64,000 bases of DNA from Cryptomeria japonica (lineage: Eukaryota; Streptophyta; Pinopsida; Cupressales; Cupressaceae), in NCBI RefSeq assembly GCF_030272615.1, contig NC_081411.1, forward strand, positions 210,816,744 to 210,880,743. The letters are read 5' to 3'. The notes under the pieces were generated by a model. The model was not told the origin of the DNA. It was given only the letters and a program-made list of their open reading frames with translations, and searched no databases. The translations under genes were made by a program, and so were the position numbers. Positions within the stretch are counted from its first letter, which is position 1. Each line of letters begins with the position of its first letter. Positions 1 through 10,560 of this stretch are shown piece after piece.

Positions 1-1080
1 AACTCATCTAGAAGATAGTAGTCCTTTGGGTTACACTCCTTTCTATGGATGAGACCCCACTCATTCTTAGGGGTTTCTTTCCCATTCTCCAAAATTCCTA
101 TGACATGTCGCCCACTCAAACCCTCCTCTACAACATACTATTTATTCATCTTTGCCAAAGCAGGTAGAATGCCAGTGACATGCAGTAGAAAATAAATGTT
201 GTGGTATTTAACCTCCCACTAGGTCAGTGTAAGAAGTTGAGTCCACTTTTGGACCAAAGAGTGGAAGTGTTTTCCTTGATTTTTAGATTTTGCCACATTT
301 GACCTAAACATTTGAAGCACTTAGAGATTGAATCTTGGAAAAAGTTGGGAATACAAAATGTAGCACTCAGAGTCTAATTTTCAAATATATAATATATTTT
401 AATATCCAGATAAAAGAAATTGACTTTCAAAAGGGATTTCTAATACCCAATTTTTAAAAATGTTTGTTTCAAGACCATACCATGCACATGTACGACCACC
501 ACTTTTTGACACAAATAAAAGCCTTTTTTTTCAAACCCTTTTGGGAAAATATTTGTAACACATTGAACATTGATGAGGATATGTTTTTGTTCTTTTTTTT
601 TGAATATTTATTCTTTTATTAATTTTCTATTGGCCATATTTGTTGTTTTTTAAACCCCTCGTGTACGACCACCATAATATCACCAAAACTTATCATTTTT
701 AGAATTTTTTTTCTTAATATTGAAAAGAACTCTATGTAGAGTGATGTCATATAAGTTTTTTTTCAAAAGATGTAAAACAAAAAAGTTATTAAATAAATAA
801 CAAAAACTTAATATTTTAATTTTATGGACCAAATCTAGTACAAATTAATTGAAAAATAAAAAATAAGAAAATATTGAAAATATATATATAAATATTTGGA
901 ATCTACATAATGTAAACTCTAATGGGTTTTTATTTTGTCTGAAAATTTTGTAAAACCATATCCCTGAAGTCAGCATTTTGTTACTCACATTGTCCAACCT
1001 TGTACTTGTAGGTCCAAGGCTTATGTTTGGGCATTCCAAGCCTTACCCATCCCAAATCCAAAGGCAAATGGTGGGTTTGG
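1..1080. other. AT-rich intergenic DNA, no gene seen
   Basis: Long A/T runs and no reading frame with recognisable protein character on either strand. No RNA gene or terminal-repeat structure was recognised. Confidence 0.6.
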
Positions 1081-1345
1081 TTTTGAAATTTCAAATAATG
1101 GGGCCATTTATTTAAATATAATGGGTTCCCATTATATAAAGTGCAAAAATGAGTTTGTAGGGATTTAAAAATAAAAAAATACATTTACAAAATGGGGTCC
1201 TTCTTTTTAAATAACAGGGCCCCATTTTTTACATAGCGGGGCCCCGTTATTTAAAAGTATATATTTTTAAAAATGAGGCCTCATTTTATAAATAAAAAGG
1301 CCTTATTTTATGAATTTTTGGCTAAGGAGCCCAAAGCATAACGGG
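1081..1345. repeat. cluster of GGGCC-centred imperfect palindromes
   Basis: Several A/T-flanked GC cores occur in a row (ATGGGGCCAT, GGGTTCCC, GGGCCCC, GAGGCCTC, AAGGCCTT). The strongest pair is 1205-1223 against 1238-1256: TTTTAAATAACAGGGCCCC and GGGGCCCCGTTATTTAAAA, with one mismatch and a 14-base loop. This could form a stable hairpin. It may be part of a foldback or MITE-like element, but no clear outer ends are visible. Confidence 0.55.
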
Positions 1346-1388
1346 TCCCCATTTCTAGCGGTGTTCTTCCCAATACGTGCACTTCCCC

Positions 1389-1901
1389 CTAATTGGGACC
1401 TAACTTCTCGCACCCACCCCACTTTGCAACTAGAATCTGCTGCTCAAAGGTTTGAACCACCACAAACTTCTTCACCTCAACATCAACGCTAACAGACATG
1501 TAGTAATTTTGTGGAAGGGGGGTGTGCAAGTTGTCATCAACATTATCCAAAATAGCATTGGTTTCCCCCAAGAAGCAATGGGTGAAAACCATTTCGGTAA
1601 TATTCTTAACTCTAGGCTTATTGACCCCCATATACATCAACAAGGCTACAAATATAGTCGGGATGTCCAAATTAACCTGATAGTAGTGGTAGGCTTTGAT
1701 GAATTCCCCACCCAACACCCTTTTAACTGCATGGAATATTAGAGGGTTCATAGAAGCCATCACCACTATTAGACGCTTCTTTGTAATCTCCCCCAAAAAT
1801 GTCATCTGGTGTTTTGTTGCCCCCAACATAATAGACATGTCCATCCCTACATGCACACAATCACACTGCCTTTCTAATTCAAGCTTCCACTCAGAGACCA
1901 C
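1389..1901 (-). pseudogene. unrecognised coding relic, about 170 codons
   Basis: An open frame of about 170 codons on the minus strand. It has no good ATG start (the first codon of the open stretch is GTG) and probably represents the middle of a longer broken gene. I do not recognise the family. A segment reading LGGEFIKAYHYYQVNLDIP resembles LGKEFLMAYHRYRTNADIP encoded on the plus strand near 52560-52615, inside a poly(A)-ended retroposed block. The shared spacing EF..AYH.Y..N.DIP suggests both derive from one repeated protein family, probably transposon-borne. The opposite-strand open frames here are shorter and lack this support. Confidence 0.35.
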
Positions 1902-2352
1902 ATGTATTGTGAAAATGAAGTATCGAATAACCTTTAAATAAACTCATTCCTTGAAAAATCATGATTTCTGATATTAAGAGAGTCGTCCAATCTCCCTCAA
2001 GAATTAATTGTTTCCCTCGTGTCACACAATTTTCATGTTTTTTCGAGACTTAAAAAAGAAAAGAGAAATAATCTTGTATGTCTAGTCCTATATAATCAAA
2101 TCAAGTCTCACCTCACCAACGTTTATATGATAATAATTCCAATTATCCAATTGGCATATCACCAATATGGGGGGGATAATATCATAAACAATCATGATTA
2201 AATCTCATTCCAAATTACTTCTGAGTGGCCTAATGATATGACTATCAGTGCAATAGATTTTTTCTTAACAACGTCAGCACTTTTGCCAGCCTATCTGCCA
2301 ACTCATTGTCTTCTCAGTATATGTGTCTTATTTGATAATCCTCCAAACTATT
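1902..2352. other. AT-rich flank of element 1, no gene seen
   Basis: No supported gene. The last five bases (CTATT, 2348-2352) are the probable left target-site duplication of the LTR retrotransposon that starts at 2353. Confidence 0.5.
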
Positions 2353-3318
2353 TGTTACCGTGTCATATTTTATTCATAATGAGAACAATTTTCCTTTTTA
2401 AATTCCTTTTGGAGTCCTTGGTTTTCTTGTAATACCTTGGTTCAAGCCCTTAGCCCGTTTGTAAATCGTCTTTCAATCAAAAATGCTGAGTTTTAGTAAT
2501 TGGCTGAACTCTATGAACACTTTGAACTATCTTGAACCGGGTTCATCAGGTTCATTTAGGTTCCACGGGTTCCTAGGTGTTTAGGGGATTTTTCATACTA
2601 ACATTTTCTTTAAGTGTTTTGCAGCAACTCTTTATGGTTTTTGTTCGGTGACGTGTCACGTCATCTCTCTCCAAGCGTTGAACTCATTGAACTAGGTTCA
2701 AATTGTTCTAACGTGTTCAACATGTTCAACATAGCACAAATGATCAACAACACTTCACATAGTTAATACTCTTAGCAAAGATTTCCCCTGAGCGCGGCGT
2801 ACGCCTTGAACTACCTGAACCCCAATGAAATCTGTTCAAGATGTTCATATGTGTTCAAATTTGGTGGGTCTCGTGGGTTAAATGATTTGATGGTGCATTG
2901 ATTGCCAAATATGAGGGAGGTGAACCATATCTTAAGTGATGTCAATTGTTGGCATTTTGAAGTAAGTAATTATTTCGGGAACTAGTGGTTACTTCAAAAA
3001 CAATGCCATGCATTCAATGCATGCGTGCGATGTCCAATCCACAAACTTAACACACTCAAACTGACAATTGGAATTATTGCACTTAATAGTTTCATATCAT
3101 TTCCCTTGCTATAAGGTATCAAGGATTATTTCTTTGAAAATTTGTTCCTCGCCGCTGCGGTGTTATTTTTCCTGGGTAGAAGTTTTAATCGCCAGTAGTC
3201 ATCGGGTTGCTCAACTGTAAAGGTGAGTCCATTTCTTGTTCTCTCTAGTAATTTTTACCTGTATTTCTTCTCTCATAGTAGGATTGCTGCAACAAATTAA
3301 GGCTTATCACTTTGAATT

Positions 3319-6300
3319 ATGAAGTCCACACTGCACTTATTCGGGAATATTTTTAGCCTTGCATGTACAGAACCTATAGTTAGCGATATCGACCTTAAAG
3401 GGGAAAATCTTGAAGTTTTAAAAGAAAGAGTGTTCAAGGGAATTGATAGATCTTTTGGTGTGGAGATTTTAAGTAGCGGTCTCATAGAGGTGGCAGCCTT
3501 TCCCCCAGCTATCCCTTGCCCAGAATTGGTTAGGGAATGTATCACTAGGTATGATCCAGTCTCTGAGGCCATTAGAAGAGACAATGGTGAAACCCTTCTT
3601 GTTATAAACTGGGAAGTTATTTCCTCTATCTTCAAGATACCTGACTAGCAGTTCTCCAACTTTTCCCTTGTTCAGTCAATCATCGAGTTCAACGGGGACG
3701 GAACCGGACACCGAAATAACGTAGCAAAATATTGGTTGAAGGTTCCTCAAAGAGGTGGTTCCAATTTGCCCAAGAATCCCAATAAGAATCACATGCTGCC
3801 TCACATTCACGATGTCATGCTTTTGTTGCACTGAGTTCGAGGCTGTGCAGAGGCCTATAGTTTCACCAACTAGATTTATTGCTATGTGTAGCTAGTACTA
3901 GAGGGGAAGCAATACCTTGATTGGGCAGAACTGATTGTCAATTCAATGAGGAAGCAACTGAGTATGGCTAAACAGTTTAAGCAGAATTTTTTCATGTCTT
4001 CGTATCTTGTATACTGTTTGGCATGTGTTAAGGAGTTAGTTGGAATACCAAGACAGATCACTAAGGAGGATGTTCCCATGTATGATTTTTACCCCATGCT
4101 GCAAAAGGATAATGCCTTGCAGGATTTTAGAAGGGTACACAATGCTTTTCTGGGCAATTTGTGCTATGAATTGAAAAATATGAAAACCAAAAGAATCTCC
4201 AAGGATGCGCAAACATTGATAAAGAGGTTTGGCAGTTTCTTTGTCCAGTTTCCTCATTTCTGCTATATAAGAATAGGCGGCTTTGAAGAGGAACCCTTCA
4301 AGCTCCCTCATTTTTGTTCAGATTGCTTTGTTTTAGCGGAGATATGTAGGCAGCTGACCTCTGTGATTAAAAAGGCACAACCCAGGGATAAATGGGAGGG
4401 TCATTTTCCCATCCAATTAGGTTTGTTGTCCTGCAGTTCAATGTTCGATGCCTTGAGTATTGGAGCGGATCTCAAGAACTTTAATTTTTCCCTGTATCCT
4501 GAAAGGAAAGGTTTTGATAATAAAGGTTTTTCTCGAAGTATTGGTCTAATGCCGTATCTCCCAATGCCACAATTGGAGGACTTCTAGGAAGATTGTAGTG
4601 ATGAACTTGAGGTTTTCAAAAGGGGAAACATCAGGATGGTGTTAGAGCAAGTTATTTCACTGCAGGTAAAGCTGGACATTAAGGGGCTCGAAGAGGACTA
4701 TCTAGAATTGTTTGAACTTGGATACTTAGCCCATGCAGAAGCTGAGGTGCCTTCAATCAACTAGGATGAGGAAGAGGAAGATGATATACAACTAAGAACC
4801 AAAGGAATTTTGGAGAGAACTATGGCATGGGTTGCTAGGAAGAAAGCAGTGAAATTAGGCATCAAGTCTAATTCTGCGAAAAGTAATGAGGTTCCTCTAC
4901 ATTCACCAAAGTGTTTTTCTAATAATGCTTCTATGCATGTCCATGCAGGTAAAGATAAAGAGATGCCTCAGGTTAGACACAAGTCTAATTCAGCTTTGGA
5001 TTTTTGTACTCCTCGATATACCCGATCACGATGTGCAGCTCAGAGAAAGATGCACCAAGCCAAGTATACAAAGGTGAAGGATAAGATCTTGGATGCTCAG
5101 ATATTTGAGGTTGAAGACCTAGACAGTGACATCATTCATACCATGGACTCCCGTGCCATTACCATAGCCTTGACACCACTCCCCAAAGTGGCTGAAGGAA
5201 CAACCAGTTCCAGTGCAACTCCCAAGTGGTTAACCACTTTGGTAAACAAAAAGCAGAATTTCTTTCCCATGACTAGTCCAATTTAGGAGATGGTCGTGAA
5301 GTACACAGAGAAGGGCCCCAGGCCAAAAAAGTTCAAAATAGCTGCTCGCCTAGATAATGATGAAGGAACCAGAAAATGGGTCGCTGAAATTGCCTCATAC
5401 AAGCCCAAGGATGAAAACAAGGAACGTAGTACAGATGATTTTGAGATCACTAAGGTGGAGCTGGGAAATATGAGTAGGGACTCAGACAATCATTTCTTCT
5501 AGGTATCGGCAAAGAAAATGCTCACCAGATTGGAGAAAGATGGGCGGGAAAAGAGAGAGGTAAAGCGACACATAAATATTCTTGCCCAGTTCATCGACAA
5601 CATTGGTTGCTTTGGGGCACTCCCTATATCTCATGCTATAGAGAACTTTGATCCGACTTCACTAGAAAATAAAAAGTTAATGAGCCAGGTTCAACGAGCC
5701 AAAAGCATTGCAGAGGCCATGGAGAGATGGATCAAAGGAATAGTCAAGGATGGAGAGAAGTATATCACTGACTCTCAGATGCTATGTGATGAGATACAGA
5801 GTATCATCACAGAAGTTCAAAATCAGCTGTTGCCTTGGGAAAAAGAGGAACGCAAAGGGGAGAATGTCTTGCCTTTGTTCACTAAAATAGAAGAACATGG
5901 GGCTGCCAGGTTTCTGAAGGAACACTTGATCAAACTGGTAACAGATGAATGTCAGCTCTTCGTACTGAAGAAGACCATAATGTGGCAGGTGCTTACTTTC
6001 AAATCTGCGATTTCTGATGCTAAGACTTCTATGTATGAACTCCAAGACCTCCAATGCAGTATAGTTAATGACAACAAGGTGGTTAACCCTGACCACGATT
6101 GGCAATTGGAGATTTGCAAGTTGAACACACACGATGTGGTAAAAGTTTTCCAAATATACATAGAGAAAATCAAATTCAAGGGTAATTTCATTCCTGAGGA
6201 TATAACATGGGTTGCTTGGATCAAGTTCATGACCTTTATTGGTAACGATCAGTTACCAAAACATGCCAAAAAGATGGTGAAGCACCAGTGGAACAAGGAA

Positions 6301-6740
6301 GCGATGAAGGCAAATCTCAATGCGATGAAGGTTCTGATGCTAAGACTTCTGTGTATGAACTCCAAGACCTCCATTGTAGTATAGTTAGTGACAACAAGGT
6401 GGTTAACTCTAACCACGATTGGCAGTTGGGGATTTGTGGGCTGAAGACATGGGATGCGATAAAAGTTTTTCGAATATACATGGAGAAAATCAAAGCCAAG
6501 GGTAATTTCACTCCTGAGGATATAACACGGGTTGCTCGGATTGAGTCCATTACCTTTATTGGTAACGATCAGTTACCAAAACATGCAGAAAAGATGGTGA
6601 AGCACTGGTGGAACAAGGAAGCGGCGAAGGCAAAGCTCAATGCGATGAAGGTTCCGAACTAGTCTATAATTCAGGAACTCACAACCGCCCATGATGCCTA
6701 GGAAAGCGGAGAAGAAGATGATGATGGGAAAGCAACATAA
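3319..6740 (+). pseudogene. U3-encoded long ORF of element 1, 5' LTR copy
   Basis: One reading frame from ATG 3319 to the 320-bp duplication near 6333, then continuing one frame over to TAA 6740. It is interrupted by stops, including TAG at 3646, 3871, 3889, 4585, 4762, 5284 and 5500. Without the duplication it would encode about 1,030 residues. I recognise no catalytic motif. The N-terminal third is globular (segments such as RYDPVSEAIRRDNGE, then FGSFFVQFPHFCYIRIGGFEE). It is followed by an acidic patch (DEEEEDD), a basic Ser/Arg-rich stretch (about 4810-5080) and a mainly helical, charged C-terminal half ending in SGEEDDDGKA. Both LTRs keep the same protein with mostly conservative differences, so it was a real gene in ancestral elements. 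A donor-like AAAGGTGAGT at 3220 with a pyrimidine tract and AG at 3278 could be a short leader intron. Function unknown. Confidence 0.7.
6013..6653 (+). repeat. 320-bp tandem duplication in the 5' LTR only
   Basis: Two units (6013-6332 and 6333-6653) both begin TCTGATGCTAAGACTTCT. The 3' LTR has a single unit (about 17397-17722). Unit 2 is clearly closer to the single right-hand unit than unit 1 is (for example GGGCTGAAGAC against AAGTTGAACAC). The duplication therefore probably predates insertion, and the right LTR lost one unit by unequal recombination. The period is not a multiple of three and shifts the reading frame. Confidence 0.8.
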
Positions 6741-7540
6741 TGCGTTGATCTAGGCCCTGGTTTTGTTTATGTGATTTTCATGTTTATGCAAAGACTTTGG
6801 GACATCTATCCCAATTACATCTTGTTAGTTTCATAACTGATTTGGGGGAGGTCAAGTTTTCAGGGAGACTTCCCCTGTTCTAAAAACTATAAATTAAAGG
6901 AATATAGATGGAATAGGGGTTATATTTTGTGAAGAATTTTAGTTAGTTTTTGGTTTTATTTTCCTCTATTTTGTAAAAGTCATGTTTTGTGGAAGGAAGG
7001 ATCAGACTTTAAAATCTGGAATACAAAAGGTTTTATAGATGTATTGTTGTGTCTTTGTTGCTTAAAATATATATATAAATATCATGCTGTTTTGGGGAGA
7101 AGGAAAATATGTGGGTTTGGAATCTGTGTAGTCACATATCTTTGCATATGTTGATCTAATCAAACAACAGTAATCACCTTTCTAGTGCAGAAAATTATTA
7201 TTTTTTTGGGACTCTATCCTATGAGTTTTGTTTTTTAAAAAAAGACATTTTTGCTTGAAGATAGATTTGGTTTCTCTTATCTGTTCTTTTCTTATCTAAA
7301 TTGTTAGAATGGTTTTCTGAACTTTGTTTCAGTTACTTCCATCTCTTGTGTTGAAATGCTTGGAAAGTTAATTCTTTTTCTCTGTAATATGTGTGAAATA
7401 TTGGCCTCTCATCCAAGAATGAACTAGGCAGCCTTACATGCTTTCAGGTTAAAAGCATACCAATAAAAAATGAATTAGATTATTCCCCGAATAACTAAGA
7501 TATGGAGTTGTACCTATAGAAAATTCAGAGGGAAGTGGTC
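6741..7540 (+). other. distal U3 of 5' LTR, non-coding
   Basis: AT-rich sequence after the U3 ORF stop. It includes a GGGGGAGGT...GGGAGACTTCCCC segment (6844-6877) and several T-rich runs. It is repeated at 17805-18606 in the 3' LTR. No gene is seen; it would hold enhancer/promoter sequence for the element. Confidence 0.5.
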
Positions 7541-7547
7541 TATATAA
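7541..7547 (+). promoter_or_regulatory. TATA box of element 1, 5' LTR
   Basis: TATATAA in the context GGTCTATATAACGC, conserved at 18607-18613 in the 3' LTR. It lies about 100 bp before the LTR end, placing the expected RNA start near 7570-7580. Confidence 0.6.
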
Positions 7548-7651
7548 CGCTTACCCAACTATTTAGTTGAACACTTGTCTTTTAAAGAAGGCGACAGAGT
7601 TTGAAATTGATCATTTGTAAGAAAGGTAAAATCTATTCACTAACATATTTT

Positions 7652-7668
7652 TGGTGACTCTACTGGGG
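7652..7668 (+). other. primer binding site of element 1
   Basis: TGGTGACTCTACTGGGG begins 6 bases after the LTR end at 7645. It starts with the TGG expected opposite a tRNA CCA end. It resembles the TGGCGACTC...GGGGA sites of Ogre/Tat elements, usually ascribed to tRNA-Arg. The exact tRNA was not verified. Confidence 0.65.
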
Positions 7669-7756
7669 ATCGAAATAAGTCAAACATTCAATAGACCAGC
7701 ATGCCATGGGCATGATAAAATTGAACTCATAATCAACAATATTCACAGTTTTTGTT

Positions 7757-9570
7757 TTGTCTGAGACAAATTTCCATAACTCAAGAACTTCACTGAGGTT
7801 GAAAATTTGCTTAAGGATCTTAGGAACCCTAAGGGTGACAACACTAGATTCCCATCCTTATACTAGATCGCAAAGGAGAGAAGGAGTAACTGATAATTAT
7901 TTTGAGGAATTGCAGGGGTTACCATTTACCACAAATTTCACTCCCAAAAGAAATGCTAAAAGTAGGCCTTCTTCTCCCACCAGGACTACTCCTATACCTT
8001 CCTCTTCAAGCCATTGGCAAGCACTAATGCTTACTGGAGTTCAAGCTGCCCCCCTTGTAACTATTTACCCTATATTCATTATGGCCCAACCATGGGGTGC
8101 TGCAGTTGGACCTCTAGCCCTTGGAGCTCATAATCCACTTCCAAAACGAGCAAGAGATGTTCTACCTAAGTTTAATGGAGATGGAAAAGTCTCAGTTGAG
8201 GAACACTTGAATTCTTTTAATGTAGCTACTGGGATACTAGTGGTACAATTTGAGGATGTGGTTGTTAGGCTTATTTCCCAAACGCTTACTGAAGGGGCAA
8301 CAGATTGGTTTAGTCATCTGTGAGCAGGATCTATAATTGACTGGCAAACAATGAAAACTGCTTTTGAGAAAAGGTTCAAGAGCACTGATGATGAACACTC
8401 TTTACTAGCTCAACTCACACAAATGAAAAAAGAAATTCATGAGCCAATGAGGGACTATGTAGCCAGGTATAATAAGATCATCAATAAAATTCCCTAGGCT
8501 AAGAGACTAAGTGCTGACAATCAACAATGTTTCTTTATAAATTGCATGCCTCCCGATGTTGGTTTTCACCTCAGAAGAAATAGGGTAGCTGATCTTGAGA
8601 CTGCACAAAATGAAGCTATAGAACTCAAAGATGACTTGATAACTGCCAGGAAATGGAGAAAGGATGTGAAAATTCATCAAGGTCAACCCCAAGCTTCCAC
8701 CTCTTTGATTGATCCAGTTGTTCAAAGGATAGTTAATGATATGATTGCTTTGAAGAGGTAGATACCGAAACCCGGAGTTTCCTACCCACAAACTTATCAA
8801 GATATAAGTAGGAAAACCCCAAACCAATATAATTATGGATGATCTTTGCAATTGCCTGTTGCCCCGCAAAGATTGCAAATTGAGGCTCCACTTGAGAAGG
8901 GTGCTATGTGCTCTTTTCACCTCACTATAGATCATGATGGAGGTTCTTGTCCGAATAGGATAAGACATGTTCAAATGAAAAACACAAAGGATGAACTAGG
9001 AGAGTTCTCTAAAGCAGAGAAAATTCAAGAGATACCTGGCGACTCTGGATCATTCTACCTCGAATATGAGTCGGATTCAGAAAGAGGGGGAAATATTTTG
9101 GCAACTCTTGTAGATCCTGCGTGTGCAATCCTGACAAGGAATCAACAGACCTCCCAACCTGCTCCTTTTGTGAGCTCTTCCGGAGCTAACTACAAAGGCA
9201 AAGATCCCACAAGTAATGGTTTTCCTTCTCACGCAAAGACTCCTGAGGTTAAGGTTTTGCAAAGAAATCTAGAAAATAAGAATAGTTCTTCTCTTTCCTC
9301 TTCCTTCGACATAATTGAGTTTTGTAAAGCTTTGACTGTTCAACTTTCCACTATAGAATATTTAAAATTGAACCCAAAGGAACTAGACAAACTGGTCAAG
9401 TATGTTAAAGGAGATTCTTCTTCAGACTCCTTAGCACATGAATGTGTAGAGCATAGTGATTTATTTACTGCTGGAAAACCTACATCCACCTCACGCCCTT
9501 TCGCTGACTTGGCTGATCCCTCTACTTTTCATAATGCTGAAAATAGGCTTGAAATTGAGGCTCTGAAGCC
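7757..9570 (+). pseudogene. gag: gag of element 1
   Basis: Capsid-type structural protein that would package the element RNA. Frame 2 is open in pieces with stops at 8321 (TGA), 8495, 8759 (both TAG) and 8837. The start is uncertain because no well-placed ATG is seen at the beginning of the open stretch. The capsid core begins LPKFNGDGKVSVEEHLNSF (about 8160-8215) and continues through TDWF and FEKRF...DYVARYNKII, typical of Retrotrans_gag domains of the Tat/Ogre style. A Cys/His cluster (C.FH....HD..SC, near 8908-8952) matches the variant zinc knuckle of this group. The C-terminal part is a Ser-rich linker leading into the protease in the same frame. Confidence 0.8.
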
Positions 9571-10060
9571 TAAACCTTTCTACATATCCCTTCTCCTGAA
9601 TGGTCAAAAGCTTAGCAATTGCATAATAGATTCAAGAGCATCAGACAACATAATGCCTTCATCCATTGCTAGGTCTTTAGGTTTAACTCTCACAAAAACA
9701 TTTGGGAGATGCTATTCAATGGATGGGAAACAGGTCCCTCTTATTGGATAGGTAAAGGATGTCTAGGCAGTGCTAGCAGCATGCCCTGATAAAAGAGTAA
9801 AATTGACTATTTTGGTTGTTGACATTCCTGTAAGTTATGGGATGCTCTTGAGTATAACTTTTTGTAAGGACCTTGGAGGTGAAATTAAGATGGACTGGTG
9901 AGAAGCTATCATTCCACTTGGGAAACAAAAGATCAAACTTGAACTTGAACTGAAAAATAAATATACAGTCTTTCCCTCTGATAATCCTAAAGCCCAGATT
10001 CTATTTCAGGAATGTGAATTTGGAAACTATCTCATCCTTGCACCTGATGAAAAAGGATTG
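9571..10060 (+). pseudogene. aspartic protease of element 1
   Basis: Processes the polyprotein in related elements. The frame is continuous with gag. It starts PFYISLLLNGQKLSNCIIDS and runs into ASDNIMP. The catalytic Asp is present, but the expected DSGAS reads DSRAS (GGA to AGA), so this copy is probably inactive. The following segment (VDIPVSYGMLLS, GEIKMDW) matches the rest of a retropepsin fold with the usual Gly-to-Ser-type decay. In-frame stops occur at 9749 and 9761 (TAG), 9899 (TGA) and 10064 (TAA). The next domain in the same frame is RNase H, not RT. Confidence 0.7.
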
Positions 10061-10079
10061 AAATAAATAGTTGATGGTC

Positions 10080-10560
10080 ATGGTGGACTGTGGCATATGG
10101 AGTTTGATGGAACCTACGCCAATTCAAGCTCTGGAGCTGGGGTAGCTTTTCTCTCCCCAAATGGTATCATTTTTCCTTTCTCTTTCAAGTTGGATTTTAA
10201 GAATACTAATAATACTGTAGATTATGAGGTATTATTATTAGGATTAAATGCAGCCAAATGTAAAGGTATTAAATTTCTCAAAGTGAAGGGGGATGCAGAG
10301 TTGATTGTCAGACAGGTGAGGAATGTTTATTCAGTTAAGAATGATAGATTGAGACATTATAGAAATAAGCTTTGGGATGAGATATAATTTTTTGATGCCT
10401 TCTCGATTGAAGCCATACCAAGGGATCAAAACACTAGGGTGGATTCATTGGTCATTTTAGCTTCTCTTTTGTTACCACATCTAGACTTTAAGGATGATTC
10501 ATGTAGGATTGAAATATTTTATAGGCCTAGTGTCCCTGATAATGTAAACCATTGGTAAGT
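10080..10560 (+). pseudogene. archaeal-type RNase H domain located upstream of RT, element 1
   Basis: The segment MEFDGTYANSSSGAGVAFLS, then NTVDYEVLLLGLNAAKCKG, KVKGDAELIVRQV and later IPRDQNTRVDSLVILAS is the standard archaeal-like RNase H pattern. It supplies acidic residues in FDGT, YE, GD and VD, and the N..AD-like ending. Stops lie at 10385 (TAA) and near 10556. This is a second RNase H, because the ordinary gypsy RNase H is present after RT (11890-12290). In the Tat/Ogre elements I know, the extra domain lies between RNase H and integrase. Here that position is empty and the domain sits between protease and RT. This implies domain movement or a separate acquisition. Confidence 0.8.

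Larger units (their letters stand above)
2353..7645 (+). repeat. 5' LTR of element 1 (5,293 bp)
   Basis: Left terminal repeat, matching 13748-18711. It is longer than the right copy mainly because of a 320-bp tandem duplication at 6013-6653. It contains a ~1,030-codon reading frame (3319-6740) and a TATA box only ~100 bp from its end. Almost the whole LTR is therefore U3, and R plus U5 are together well under 110 bp. Confidence 0.9.
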
